Shown one piece after another: positions 8,874 to 17,782 of a DNA stretch of 64,000 nt; the stretch's first letter is position 1, and each line of letters begins with the position of its first letter. The notes under the pieces were generated by a model. It was given only the letters and a program-made list of their open reading frames with translations, was not told where the DNA came from and made no database searches. The stretch is taken from NCBI RefSeq assembly GCF_003641185.1, contig NZ_CP032757.1:124001-188000 (forward strand), read 5' to 3'. This DNA is from Lactiplantibacillus pentosus. GTDB taxonomy: Bacteria > Bacillota > Bacilli > Lactobacillales > Lactobacillaceae. A program made the translations under genes and the position numbers.

Positions 8874-9635
8874 ATGGCGACCACGACAGAAATCCTACAA
8901 CAAGTAGCGGCTGGGCAATTGAGTCCGACGGCGGCCGCACAACAGTTAGAAGCGGACAAGACAGCGGCACTGGGTTTTGCAAACGTCGATTTAGACCGGC
9001 AACGCCGCAATGGCTTTCCTGAGGTCATTTACGGTGCGGGTAAGACGGCCACCCAAATCGTCGGCATCGTTAAGGCGTTATCACAGCAGTCGGTATCGGC
9101 ACCAACGTCAGCATTACCGATTTTAACGACCCGGTTATCTGCAGACAAATTTGCGGCACTGCAGCCGGCATTGCCAACGGCCGTTTATCACGCGACGGCG
9201 CAGTGTATGACGGTCGGGGAACGACCGGCACCGAAAACTCAAGATTACATTGCCGTAGTGACGGCGGGAACGTCCGATCAACCGGTCGCCGAAGAAGCTG
9301 CAGTCACGGCCGAGACGTTTGGTAATCGCGTTGAACGGGTCTATGATGTCGGCGTTGCGGGAATTCACCGACTGTTTGCCAAACTCGATGTGATTCGTGG
9401 CGCCCGGGTGGTGATCGTGATTGCTGGGATGGAAGGTGCACTGGCCAGTGTTGTCGGCGGCTTAGTCGACAAACCGGTGATTGCCGTGCCCACGAGTATC
9501 GGCTATGGAACCAGCTTTCAAGGCATGACCGCGTTACTGACGATGCTCAATAGCTGTGCGTCGGGGATTACCGTGGTCAATATTGATAATGGTTTTGGCG
9601 CCGCCTATTCGGCTAGTATGATCAATCAAATGTAA
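8874..9635 (+). CDS. larB: LarB, cofactor precursor carboxylase/hydrolase
   Basis: A 253-aa protein of the AIR-carboxylase (PurE-like) superfamily. LarB carboxylates nicotinic acid adenine dinucleotide and splits its phosphoanhydride, the first step to the pincer cofactor. The C-terminal half carries the nucleotide-binding part with [18 protein letters not shown] and VPTSIGYG. It begins one base after the larA stop. The N-terminal helix pair ([20 protein letters not shown]) is typical of LarB. Cytosolic. Confidence 0.95.
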   Translation: MATTTEILQQVAAGQLSPTAAAQQLEADKTAALGFANVDLDRQRRNGFPEVIYGAGKTATQIVGIVKALSQQSVSAPTSALPILTTRLSADKFAALQPALPTAVYHATAQCMTVGERPAPKTQDYIAVVTAGTSDQPVAEEAAVTAETFGNRVERVYDVGVAGIHRLFAKLDVIRGARVVIVIAGMEGALASVVGGLVDKPVIAVPTSIGYGTSFQGMTALLTMLNSCASGITVVNIDNGFGAAYSASMINQM

Positions 9636-9665
9636 GATTCAGTTAACTGAACAAGGAGAAGACGA

Positions 9666-10568
9666 ATGCAAACACTTTATTTAGATGCTTTTTCGGGAAT
9701 CAGCGGTGATATGTTTCTGGGCGCGCTACTCGATTTAGGCCTTGATTTTGAGCAATTAAAAACCGAATTGGCTAAGTTACACGTACACGGTTATGAATTG
9801 ACCCGCCACCGGGAAGCTCAGAGTAGTATCTATGGCACGAGTTTTGACGTTCAGGTCGCTGGTGGCAAGGACCATGGCTTTGTGGAACAACATCATGAAC
9901 ATGGACATCATCATGAACATGAGCATGAATGTGAACATAAACGTGAATGTGACCATGACCATAAACATGACCATGATCATGTGCATGAATATGAGCATAC
10001 ACACGAGCATGACCATGCGGCCGGGCATCATCACGATCACGAAGCGCGCCATTTAGCAGATATTGAACAGCTAATCGATACGAGTGATTTATCAGATACC
10101 GTGAAACACCACGCGAAAGCGATCTTTATGGAAATCGCGCAAGCAGAGGCGGCGGTTCATCACATGCCACTAGCTGAGGTGCATTTTCATGAAGTGGGCG
10201 CACTGGATTCAATCGTCGACATTGTCGGTTGCTGCGTCGGGTTGGAATTGATGCAGATCGATACGATTCTGTCGTCACCCTTAAGTGATGGCAGCGGCTT
10301 TATCAACGTGGCTCACGGACAGATGCCAGTTCCCGTTCCGGCGGTGATGCAGATGCGAGTCGGAAGCGCGATTCCGATTCAGCAACGGTTAGATGTGCAT
10401 ACAGAATTGATCACGCCGACTGGGATGGGCATTGTGAAGACGTTAGTACAAGACTTCGGGCCGTTGCCAGAACGTGCCGTTGCCACGAAGGTCGGTTATG
10501 GGTTTGGCAAACGAGATACGGGTGGCTTTAACGCGTTGCGAGCGGTCTTATTCGAAAAAAAAAACTAA
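9666..10568 (+). CDS. larC1: LarC1, N-terminal part of LarC nickel insertase
   Basis: LarC inserts nickel into the dithiodicarboxylate pincer in a CTP-dependent reaction. This zero-frame part is 300 aa with an AAGGAG-type ribosome site before ATG 9666. It starts MQTLYLDAFSGISGDMFLGA, the family signature. Residues 70-129 are a histidine-rich insert: 25 His in 60 residues, mixed with Asp/Glu and two Cys, likely to bind or store Ni2+. The frame ends at TAA 10566-10568, directly after an A10 run; a -1 shift there joins it to larC2, giving about 457 residues. Both products may be made. Confidence 0.95.
   Translation: MQTLYLDAFSGISGDMFLGALLDLGLDFEQLKTELAKLHVHGYELTRHREAQSSIYGTSFDVQVAGGKDHGFVEQHHEHGHHHEHEHECEHKRECDHDHKHDHDHVHEYEHTHEHDHAAGHHHDHEARHLADIEQLIDTSDLSDTVKHHAKAIFMEIAQAEAAVHHMPLAEVHFHEVGALDSIVDIVGCCVGLELMQIDTILSSPLSDGSGFINVAHGQMPVPVPAVMQMRVGSAIPIQQRLDVHTELITPTGMGIVKTLVQDFGPLPERAVATKVGYGFGKRDTGGFNALRAVLFEKKN
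10559..10565 (+). other. programmed -1 frameshift site in larC
   Basis: The heptamer A-AAA-AAC reads AAA AAC in the zero frame and sits at the end of ten A residues (10555-10564), immediately before the TAA at 10566. Slipping one base back continues into CTA AGT CAG and joins the larC2 frame without a stop. Programmed frameshifting of larC is described in L. plantarum. Confidence 0.88.
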
Positions 10569-11038
10569 GTCAGCAAGTCGTTGAACAGACGGCCGATGCG
10601 GTCTTGATGATTGAGGCCAATCTGGATGACCAGACGGGTGAGGGACTGGGTTACGTGATGAACCAGTTATTAACGGCGGGCGCATACGATGTGTTTTTTA
10701 CCCCGATTCAGATGAAAAAAGATCGGCCAGCGATTAAGTTAACGGTATTGGGAAACGTTGACGATCAAGACTTACTGACCAAGTTAATTTTACAGGAGGC
10801 CACGACGATTGGCGTGCGTTACCAAACGTGGCAGCGCGCCATTATGCAACGGCACTTTTTGACCGTCGCAACGCCGTACGGGGCCGTTCGCGTTAAAGTG
10901 GCGACCTATCAAGATATTAAGAAGACAATGCCGGAATATGCGGATTGCGCACAGCTGGCGCAACAGTTGCATATTCCGTTTAGGACGGTCTACCAGGCAG
11001 CATTGGTTGCTGTAGACCAAATTGAAGAGGAGGCGTAA
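10565..11038 (+). CDS. larC2: LarC2, C-terminal part of LarC read after the -1 shift
   Basis: The frame runs without a stop from CTA 10565 after slippage; the first possible independent starts are TTG 10604 or ATG 10607, but no convincing ribosome site precedes them. The domain contains IEANLDDQTGEGLGYVM and later VRYQTWQRA, the C-terminal LarC (DUF111) region that binds CTP and nickel. It ends 5 bases before the larD TTG start. Expression as a fusion with LarC1 is the simplest reading. Confidence 0.92.
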   Translation, partial: LSQQVVEQTADAVLMIEANLDDQTGEGLGYVMNQLLTAGAYDVFFTPIQMKKDRPAIKLTVLGNVDDQDLLTKLILQEATTIGVRYQTWQRAIMQRHFLTVATPYGAVRVKVATYQDIKKTMPEYADCAQLAQQLHIPFRTVYQAALVAVDQIEEEA

Positions 11039-11042
11039 TTTT

Positions 11043-11759
11043 TTGGGACATCAGCTAATTGCCGAGTTTATGGGCACGGCCCTCATGATTATTTTTGGGG
11101 TGGGCGTTCATTGTAGTTCCGTGTTGAAAGGCACTAAGTACCGGGGTTCCGGTCATATTTTTGCGATTACGACGTGGGGGTTTGGAATCAGCATCGCGCT
11201 GTTCATTTTTGGCAACGTTTGTATCAACCCGGCCATGGTGCTCGCACAGTGTTTACTAGGAAACCTGTCCTGGTCAGCGTTCATTCCGTATTCGATTGCC
11301 GAAGTATTGGGTGGTGTTGTCGGGTCAGTGATTGTTTGGATCATGTATGCCGACCATTTCAAAGCATCGACGGATGAAATCTCGCCAATCACGATTCGAA
11401 ATTTATTCTGTACCGCGCCAGCCGTTCGGAACTTACCACGGAATTTCTTTGTGGAATTATTCGATACCTTTATTTTCATTTCTGGAATTTTAGCGATCTC
11501 TGAAATCAAAACGCCGGGGATCGTGCCAATTGGCGTTGGCCTGCTCGTTTGGGCGATTGGGATGGGACTAGGTGGCCCAACTGGTTTCGCGATGAACTTA
11601 GCGCGTGACATGGGGCCCCGGATTGCTCACGCGATTTTACCGATTGCGAACAAAGCGGATAGTGACTGGCAATATGGCATCATCGTTCCCGGCATCGCGC
11701 CATTTGTCGGTGCTGCCTGTGCCGCTTGGTTCATGCATGGCTTTTTTGGGATTAATTAA
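11043..11759 (+). CDS. larD: LarD, aquaglyceroporin-type lactic acid channel
   Basis: A GlpF-family membrane protein that eases lactic acid passage. I chose TTG 11043: GAGGAGG (11027-11033), inside the end of larC, lies 9 bases upstream and the product is 238 aa. The first pore motif is NPA (INPAMVLAQ); the second is the variant NLARDMGPR following GPTGFAM, with the expected downstream Arg. Six membrane segments and two half-helices are visible. The gene follows larC and precedes larE in one operon. Confidence 0.93.
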   Translation: MGHQLIAEFMGTALMIIFGVGVHCSSVLKGTKYRGSGHIFAITTWGFGISIALFIFGNVCINPAMVLAQCLLGNLSWSAFIPYSIAEVLGGVVGSVIVWIMYADHFKASTDEISPITIRNLFCTAPAVRNLPRNFFVELFDTFIFISGILAISEIKTPGIVPIGVGLLVWAIGMGLGGPTGFAMNLARDMGPRIAHAILPIANKADSDWQYGIIVPGIAPFVGAACAAWFMHGFFGIN

Positions 11760-11782
11760 ATTAAGAGAGAAGAATGGAATTT

Positions 11783-12613
11783 ATGACAACTTTAGCAACG
11801 AAGAAAGCAACTTTAATCGCCGCCTTAAAAGATTTAAAACGGGTCACGGTGGCCTTTTCCGGCGGTATCGACAGTACCCTAGTTTTAAAAATGGCCTTGG
11901 ATGTGTTGGGCCGTGATAACGTGACGGCAGTTGTCGCCAATTCAGAATTATTCACGGATGAAGAGTTCGACAAAGCCATCAGCTTAGCCGAAGAATTAGG
12001 CGCCGACGTACAAGGGACGACGCTCGATTATTTGAGTGACGACCACATCAAACACAATACGCCTGACAGTTGGTACTATGCTAAAAAACTATTCTACGAC
12101 CGGTTGAACGCCATTGCTGAAAACAATGGGAGTGCCGCCGTTTTGGATGGCATGATCAAAAATGACGAAAATGATTATCGGCCAGGATTGAAGGCACGGA
12201 CGGAAGCGGGCGCTCGGAGCTTGTTACAAGAAGCCGACTTCTTCAAGACGGATGTGCGGGCTTTGGCACAAGAACTCGGTTTAACGAACTGGAACAAAGT
12301 GGCCTCATGCTCCGTATCTTCACGTTTCCCATATGGCACGACGTTGACGCATGACAACATTGCCCAAGTGATGGCCGCAGAAAAGTACTTGCGCGACTTA
12401 GGCTTCCCCACGGTGCGGGTCCGGTTCCACGATGACATTGCGCGGATCGAATTACCAGAAGCACGCATCGGTGACTTCTTAGTCTTCAACGACCGCGTCA
12501 ACCGTCAATTACAATCGTTAGGCTTCCGATACGTGACCCTCGACTTGGGCGGCTTCCGTAGTGGTCGCATGAACGACACTTTGACGAAGGCCCAATTGGC
12601 AACCTTTGCTTAA
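11783..12613 (+). CDS. larE: LarE, sacrificial sulfur insertase for the pincer cofactor
   Basis: A PP-loop ATP pyrophosphatase-family enzyme. It adenylates the LarB product and donates sulfur from its own cysteine. The ATP motif SGGIDS is at residues 26-31. With ATG 11783 the protein is 276 aa and the sulfur-donating cysteine in ASCSVSS is residue 176, the number known for the plantarum enzyme; ATG 11774 would add three residues and has an equally weak ribosome site. Last lar gene; terminator at 12733-12770. Confidence 0.95.
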   Translation: MTTLATKKATLIAALKDLKRVTVAFSGGIDSTLVLKMALDVLGRDNVTAVVANSELFTDEEFDKAISLAEELGADVQGTTLDYLSDDHIKHNTPDSWYYAKKLFYDRLNAIAENNGSAAVLDGMIKNDENDYRPGLKARTEAGARSLLQEADFFKTDVRALAQELGLTNWNKVASCSVSSRFPYGTTLTHDNIAQVMAAEKYLRDLGFPTVRVRFHDDIARIELPEARIGDFLVFNDRVNRQLQSLGFRYVTLDLGGFRSGRMNDTLTKAQLATFA

Positions 12614-12732
12614 TAACTGATTCGGTCCACCATGGATGAGGAGGTGGCGGCAAACGGGTCTGCTCGTCCATGGCGCCAATGACGATGATACCAGCCGAAT
12701 TTCTACCAATAATGGTCATTGGCTAACACCCC

Positions 12733-12770
12733 AAAAATGCACTTCAAGGCCGCCCTTGAAGTGCATTTTT
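12733..12770. terminator. terminator after larE
   Basis: ATGCACTTCAAGG pairs with CCTTGAAGTGCAT around a short loop, with T and A runs on the two sides, so it can act on both strands (larE + and the reductase on -, which ends at 12905). No gene is seen between 12614 and 12904. Confidence 0.9.
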
Positions 12771-12904
12771 CTTTTGATTCGATTTCATTTATGGAAATCA
12801 CTGCTCAACAATGGTTAAAACGAGACCTGATTCGCGATATTAAAATTCGTTCTGGTAGAAAGTTGTTGAGATAACTGAATCGTGAAGACCTAACGTGGCG
12901 TCTC

Positions 12905-13882
12905 TTAGTCAAACGTCACCACGAGTTTACCGGCCACTTGGGCTGCTTGGAGTTGCTGCAAGCCATCAACAAGTTGGTCGCGCTTCAAGACTTCGCTGAT
13001 CAAGGGGTCGACTTTGCCGGCTTCAATCAGAGCTAACAGGGCGGCAGCCATTTGACCGAGATCCGCGACTTGGGTGGGATTGCCGCTGCGATGGGCGCCA
13101 CCTAAATCGAGCTTGCTAACGCTGACGACTTGGTTCTTTGGGAAAGTCTGAGGCGTCTCGAGGACACAGACCAGCTGTCCGTTGTAGGCCAAACGAGGCA
13201 AGTCAGCTTCAGGATTACCAATCGTGTTGACAATCAAGTCGACACCCCGTTGCTGAGTCAATGCTTGAATCTTAGCCGTCACATCTTCATTGCGGTAATC
13301 GATTTGCACATCGGGATGAAGGGCGGCGACAAAGGCTTGTTTGCGTTGTGAGACCGTCGTATAGACCGTTTTGCCCGCAGCTTTCGCCAACTGGATGGCC
13401 ATACTGCCGACACCACCGGCACCCGCGTGAATGAGGACGGTGTGCACCGCATTCAGGTTGGCCTTGCGTAACAAAGCCTGGTAGGCGGTCAAACCAGCGC
13501 AGAGACTGGCCGCGGCAGTTTCGAAGCTGAGGGTCGTTGGAATTTTTGCGAGGGCGGCAGCGGGCAAGCAGGTATATTCCGCAAACGTCCCATCTTTGGC
13601 CAGATTCGCGTGACCGCAGACCCGTTGACCAGGGGCAAAGTCAGTGACTTTAGCGCCGACCGCTTCAACGATTCCGGCCACGTCCAGGCCTAAAATGTGG
13701 GGGTATTTCCAGGCGTCATGGCCACCTAGGACTAATTTGTAATCAACAGGATTGAGACCGACTGCTTGCGTTTTAATCAAAACTTCGTCGGCTCCCAGCT
13801 CAGGCATGGGCCGTTCTTGCCATTCAAGCTGTTCTAAGGAACGATCTGATGGCGCGGGGACAACTAGTGCTTGCATCGACAA
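12905..13882 (-). CDS. NADPH:quinone reductase-like oxidoreductase (MDR superfamily)
   Basis: A 325-aa medium-chain dehydrogenase/reductase. The N-terminal GroES-like part (about 1-120) lacks the Cys cluster of a structural zinc. The Rossmann domain has VLIHAGAGGVGSMAIQLA (NADPH loop). It probably reduces quinones or enones; substrate not readable from sequence. It stands alone between the lar terminator and the thi promoter. Confidence 0.85.
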   Translation of the reverse strand: MSMQALVVPAPSDRSLEQLEWQERPMPELGADEVLIKTQAVGLNPVDYKLVLGGHDAWKYPHILGLDVAGIVEAVGAKVTDFAPGQRVCGHANLAKDGTFAEYTCLPAAALAKIPTTLSFETAAASLCAGLTAYQALLRKANLNAVHTVLIHAGAGGVGSMAIQLAKAAGKTVYTTVSQRKQAFVAALHPDVQIDYRNEDVTAKIQALTQQRGVDLIVNTIGNPEADLPRLAYNGQLVCVLETPQTFPKNQVVSVSKLDLGGAHRSGNPTQVADLGQMAAALLALIEAGKVDPLISEVLKRDQLVDGLQQLQAAQVAGKLVVTFD

Positions 13883-13987
13883 TCACTCTTTTCTTTAAGG
13901 TTTAGTTGTCTTTATTATAACCATTACGTCAATGAAGATTAAACGATAATACGTTGCGTTCGCTCGAATAATGGGCTGACACAAAGA

Positions 13988-14016
13988 TTGACGTTACCGG
14001 TTACAATCGGTAAACT
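13988..14016 (+). promoter_or_regulatory. promoter of the thi operon
   Basis: TTGACG (13988-13993) and TAAACT (14011-14016) are 17 bases apart, about 25 bases before the TPP riboswitch. Confidence 0.7.
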
Positions 14017-14041
14017 AGAGGGTAACAATTGAATTCTCAAA

Positions 14042-14131
14042 ACACTAGGGGTGTCCAAAAATGGGCTGAGATGGTGCTGTAAGTGCCGATCCCTTCGAAC
14101 CTGTAAGCTCAAACTTGCGTAGGAAAGTGTC
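14042..14131 (+). promoter_or_regulatory. TPP riboswitch
   Basis: The conserved THI-element pieces are in order: GGGGTGTCC, then GGCTGAGATGG, CCGATCCCTTCGAACCTG, and CGTAGGAAAGTGT. ACACT and AGTGT close the basal stem. Binding of thiamine pyrophosphate would favour the terminator at 14144-14187 and switch off thiM-thiD-thiE-cytX. Confidence 0.96.
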
Positions 14132-14143
14132 ATTGCTACTATT

Positions 14144-14187
14144 AGCGACCACTGGATCGATGTAAGTTGATCAGTGGTCGTTTTTTA
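14144..14187 (+). terminator. riboswitch-controlled terminator
   Basis: GCGACCACTG and CAGTGGTCG arms with GATC/GATC-rich loop ends and a T6 run. It sits between the TPP aptamer and thiM. Confidence 0.9.
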
Positions 14188-14221
14188 TTAGCCGTGACCA
14201 GGACTAAGGAGGAGACTTGAA

Positions 14222-15016
14222 ATGACGTTACAATTATTGAACACGTTGCGCGACCAAAATCCAATCGTTTTTAACATTGCCAACTTTGTCACGGTCCAAG
14301 ATGTTGCCAATGGGTTGAATGCGCTGGGCGCATCGCCCATTATGTCAGCAGAAGTACAGGAAGCGGAGTCAATGGTCCAAATTGCGGGGGCAGTTTGCAT
14401 TAACATGGGGACGTTGACGACGCAACAGGTCAATCAAATGGCCGTTGTTGGAAAGTTGGCTAATCAGTATCATAAGCCAGTTGTGCTGGACCCGGTTGCG
14501 GTGGGGGCGGTGCCTTATCGTAAACAAGTCGCTTTGGACTTATTAGCCAAGTTTTCGGTCGATGTGATTCGGGGAAATGCGGGCGAAATTGCCGCGCTAG
14601 CTGACATTGACTGGCAGGCGAAGGGCATTGATGCCGGTGCGGGCCAGGGTGACGTGGTCGAAATTGCCAAACGGTGTGCGCAGCAATTTAACTGTTGCGT
14701 GATTTTGTCGGGCCCCACGGATGTTATTACGGACGGCAAACGGGTTGCTAAAGTTGCCAATGGGACGCCACTCTTCCAGCTACACGTCGGGTCGGGGGAC
14801 TTATTATCCAGCATCGTTGCTGCGTTTGCCGCGGTCAGTCCAACAGCTATTTATGACGCGGCTCAAGTGGCCTGTGTCGTCTTGGCGGGTGCCGGCGAAC
14901 TGGTCGCGAGTCAGATGACGGCTGCGCGGCCGGCGACGTTTGCCATCGATTTGATCGACCGGCTGAGCCTCGTCTCAGTGCAAGAGATTCAAGCAATTGC
15001 AAAATTAAATAAGTGA
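14222..15016 (+). CDS. thiM: hydroxyethylthiazole kinase
   Basis: A 264-aa ribokinase-fold kinase that phosphorylates hydroxyethylthiazole for thiamine salvage. Typical stretches are NIANFVTVQDVANGLNALGA, VVLDPVAVGAVPYR and DVIRGNAGEI; the catalytic Cys-like position in GSGDLLSSIV is a serine-rich GSGD loop, near the anion hole. GGAGG lies before ATG 14222. First gene of the TPP-controlled operon. It partners ThiD and ThiE, so this cell salvages both thiamine halves. Confidence 0.96.
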   Translation: MTLQLLNTLRDQNPIVFNIANFVTVQDVANGLNALGASPIMSAEVQEAESMVQIAGAVCINMGTLTTQQVNQMAVVGKLANQYHKPVVLDPVAVGAVPYRKQVALDLLAKFSVDVIRGNAGEIAALADIDWQAKGIDAGAGQGDVVEIAKRCAQQFNCCVILSGPTDVITDGKRVAKVANGTPLFQLHVGSGDLLSSIVAAFAAVSPTAIYDAAQVACVVLAGAGELVASQMTAARPATFAIDLIDRLSLVSVQEIQAIAKLNK

Positions 15017-15033
15017 AGGGTCGCGAGAGTTTT

Positions 15034-15858
15034 ATGAATGAATTTCCACAAGTTGCAACGATTGCCGGGACGGATAGCGGCGGTGGCGCCGGTGTCATGG
15101 CTGATCTGAAAACGATGCAAGCCCGGCACGTCTTTGGGACCGCAGTCGTCGTTGCCGTGACGGCGCAAAATACGTTGGGCGTGCAAGATTTTATGGCGAT
15201 GCCAACTAAATTGATCGATGAACAGTTTGCCTCATTGGCGGCGGATTTGAAGATTCGCGCTTGTAAGACTGGGATGTTGGCGGACGCTGAGCACGTCCAT
15301 GCCGTTGTTGAAAATTTAAAACGAGTCGATTTTGGGCCACTGACGGTCGATCCAGTGATGATTGCCAAAGGTGGCGCCGCACTGCTGGCTGAAGATGCTA
15401 TTCAGACGGTTCGCGATGAGTTGCTCCCATTAGCAACGGTGGTGACGCCCAACTTACCAGAAGCTGAACGGTTGACGGGACACCACATCACCAGTAATCA
15501 AGACATGGTCGCAGCCGGGCACGCACTACAGGATTTAGGTGCGGCGACGGTCATTATTAAGGGCGGCCACGGCGACAATCCGGATTTGGCGAATGACTTC
15601 GTGTTATTGGCGGACGGCACTGCCTTTTGGATGTCGGCACCTCGAATCGAAACGGTGCGGACGCATGGCACTGGCGATACGTTGTCGGCTTGCATCACCG
15701 CAGAACTCGCGAAGGGTCAGTCCATGGCAGCTGCCATTCAGACAGCGAAAGCTTACGTGGCGGGAACGATTCAAGACGGTATCCAAGTTGGGCATGGTCA
15801 CGGTCCCTTAAATCATTGGGCAGCGCTCAGTGAGGAGGTGACCATCCATGACGCTTGA
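15034..15858 (+). CDS. thiD: hydroxymethylpyrimidine/phosphomethylpyrimidine kinase
   Basis: A 274-aa ribokinase-family enzyme making HMP diphosphate in two phosphorylation steps. It has ATIAGTDSGGGAGVMADLKT at the N-terminus, TVDPVMIAKGG in the middle and HGTGDTLSACITAELAKG (catalytic Asp in GTGD). ATG 15034 is preferred; an in-frame GTG at 15013 overlapping the thiM stop would add seven residues. It overlaps thiE by 11 bases. Confidence 0.95.
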   Translation: MNEFPQVATIAGTDSGGGAGVMADLKTMQARHVFGTAVVVAVTAQNTLGVQDFMAMPTKLIDEQFASLAADLKIRACKTGMLADAEHVHAVVENLKRVDFGPLTVDPVMIAKGGAALLAEDAIQTVRDELLPLATVVTPNLPEAERLTGHHITSNQDMVAAGHALQDLGAATVIIKGGHGDNPDLANDFVLLADGTAFWMSAPRIETVRTHGTGDTLSACITAELAKGQSMAAAIQTAKAYVAGTIQDGIQVGHGHGPLNHWAALSEEVTIHDA

Positions 15859-16504
15859 GTTTGAACCAGCCCAACTACGCGCCTACTTTGTTTGTGGCAC
15901 CCAAGATGTGGTGGGTCGCGATTTAGAAACGGTCGTCCAAACGGCGCTCGACGCAGGTATTACGGCATTTCAATATCGTGATAAGGGCGCTAGTCAGTTG
16001 ACGGCCGCCCAACGGTTGACGCTTGGTGAGCGGTTACGCCAGCGCTGTGCGGACGCGCACGTTCCGTTTATTGTGGATGATGATGTGGAACTGGCCTTAG
16101 GATTGCAGGCGGATGGCATTCACGTTGGTCAAAGCGATGACCGCGTGACACAAGTGATTGAACGGGTCGCAGGACAATTATTTGTGGGACTATCTTGTTC
16201 GACATTAGCAGAAATTAAAGTGGCTAATCAGATTGATGGCATTGCTTATATCGGCAGTGGGCCAATTTTCCCGACCAATTCGAAAGATGACGCGGATCCG
16301 GTCGTTGGGTTAGCTGGCTTACGCGAATTAGTGGCAGCGTCACAACGGCCAATTGTCGCAATTGGTGGGATTACGGTCGACCAGCTGCCGGCGATTGCGG
16401 CGACGGGAGCTGCGGGTGCAGCGGTGATTTCAATGCTAGCGCAGAGTCCTGATATGGCTGCGACGGTTAAGGCAATGCTAACGGCAAGTGAGGCGCAACT
16501 ATGA
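15848..16504 (+). CDS. thiE: thiamine-phosphate synthase
   Basis: A 218-aa TIM-barrel enzyme that joins HMP diphosphate and thiazole phosphate. Seen motifs: QYRDKGAS (substrate loop), PFIVDDDVELALGLQADGIHVGQ, and IGSGPIFPTNSKDDADP followed by VAIGGI (phosphate binding). GAGGTG lies upstream of ATG 15848. It overlaps thiD upstream and cytX downstream (ATGA). No thiC or thiG is present, so the operon is for salvage. Confidence 0.96.
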   Translation: MTLEFEPAQLRAYFVCGTQDVVGRDLETVVQTALDAGITAFQYRDKGASQLTAAQRLTLGERLRQRCADAHVPFIVDDDVELALGLQADGIHVGQSDDRVTQVIERVAGQLFVGLSCSTLAEIKVANQIDGIAYIGSGPIFPTNSKDDADPVVGLAGLRELVAASQRPIVAIGGITVDQLPAIAATGAAGAAVISMLAQSPDMAATVKAMLTASEAQL

Positions 16505-17700
16505 AGACAGGGCGCTTGTTTCGTAGTCAATTCTTGCTCTGGCTCGGGGCGGCCATCTCAATTGCCGAAATCCTGACGGGAACGTTGATTGCGCCGTTAG
16601 GGTTAACGCGCGGGTTAGCGGCGATTATCCTCGGCCACCTGATTGGCTGTGGCCTGTTTTTGGTGCCAGCTGGGTACTTAGGTGCCAAGCTGCACCGCTC
16701 GGCGTTGGCTTCAGCTGAGCTGGCGTTTGGTCAGGGTGGTGTCTGGCTAGCTTCTGGGCTAAATGCCTTACAACTGGTCGGTTGGACCGCCGTCATGATC
16801 GTCAATGCCCAGCTAGCAATGAACAGTATCAGCGGGCAGCTATTTGGCTTCAAAAGTCCTATCTTGATGGCAACGATTGTGGCTGTTCTGATTATCGGTT
16901 GGTTATTGATGGGCAGTCAGCTCCTATTCAAAATCAACAATTTCGTGGTCGGTTTACTCGTGATTGGGACCGTCCTGATGCTCACGATGGTCTTCATGGC
17001 CCCCGCCACAGCACATTTGCTACCGGCAGACAGTCTGACTTTTGGTCAAGCAGTCGAGCTAAACGTCACGATGGCACTGTCCTGGTTACCGCTGATTGGG
17101 GATTACACGCAGCGTGTTGACCGACCGTTACCCGTTGCACTGGTCAGCGCTGGGGGCTACATGCTTGGGAGCATCGTGATGTTTGTGACTGGGTTGTTAG
17201 TCGTTTTGCGAACAGGCCAAACCGATATTACGGCCCTGTTGACGCGCTCAGGTCTCGGGCTGATTGCGTTACTGATTATCGTCTTCTCAACGGTCACGAC
17301 GACTTTCTTGGATACGTATTCGGCGGCCACCAGTCTGGCGAATTTGACCGGTAGTCGGCATATTAACCGACTCGCAATCGGCGTGACCGTCGTGGGGCTG
17401 GTGATTGCGTTGACCGTGGCCATGACCTACTATGAGAACTTCTTGTACCTGATTGGTTCGGTCTTCACGCCATTGTACGCGATTATCTTCGTCACCTACT
17501 TTATCCGCAAAGCAACGTTACCATACTGGCTCAATTTTAGTTGGTGGGTGATTGGCATCGTTGCGTACTATCAGCTCCAAAAACTAGACTTTATTGGTGG
17601 CACGACGCTATTAGTGCTAGTTGGTTTAGGGTTAGCGGTCTGGTTGAGTGGCTTAGTCGTCAAACTAGCGCCACTGACGCGCGGCGAGCTTAGTCGTTGA
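16501..17700 (+). CDS. cytX: CytX-type hydroxymethylpyrimidine transporter
   Basis: A 399-aa NCS1-family permease with about 12 hydrophobic segments. Residues such as WLGAAISIAEILTGTLIAPLG and NVTMALSWLPLIGDYTQ fit the CytX group, which is usually TPP-controlled and takes up the pyrimidine part of thiamine. ATG overlaps the thiE stop as ATGA. Substrate is inferred from operon and family. Terminator at 17728-17766. Confidence 0.9.
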   Translation: MKTGRLFRSQFLLWLGAAISIAEILTGTLIAPLGLTRGLAAIILGHLIGCGLFLVPAGYLGAKLHRSALASAELAFGQGGVWLASGLNALQLVGWTAVMIVNAQLAMNSISGQLFGFKSPILMATIVAVLIIGWLLMGSQLLFKINNFVVGLLVIGTVLMLTMVFMAPATAHLLPADSLTFGQAVELNVTMALSWLPLIGDYTQRVDRPLPVALVSAGGYMLGSIVMFVTGLLVVLRTGQTDITALLTRSGLGLIALLIIVFSTVTTTFLDTYSAATSLANLTGSRHINRLAIGVTVVGLVIALTVAMTYYENFLYLIGSVFTPLYAIIFVTYFIRKATLPYWLNFSWWVIGIVAYYQLQKLDFIGGTTLLVLVGLGLAVWLSGLVVKLAPLTRGELSR

Positions 17701-17727
17701 CAATTTCTAATAAAAAGTAAATGATAA

Positions 17728-17766
17728 TCCCATTGGTAATATTCAGTTACCGTGGGATTTTTTTGG
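17728..17766 (+). terminator. terminator of the thi operon
   Basis: AATCCCATTGGTAA pairs with TTACCGTGGGATT, followed by a T7 run. The next gene starts only 17 bases later, so it needs read-through or a promoter in this region. Confidence 0.85.
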
Positions 17767-17782
17767 AAAGAGGGCAAAGAGA

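Noticed and set aside
9772..10056. Several overlapping frames on both strands within the His-rich part of larC1
   Set aside because: They come from the CATGA-type repeat, which keeps all frames open; no ribosome sites.
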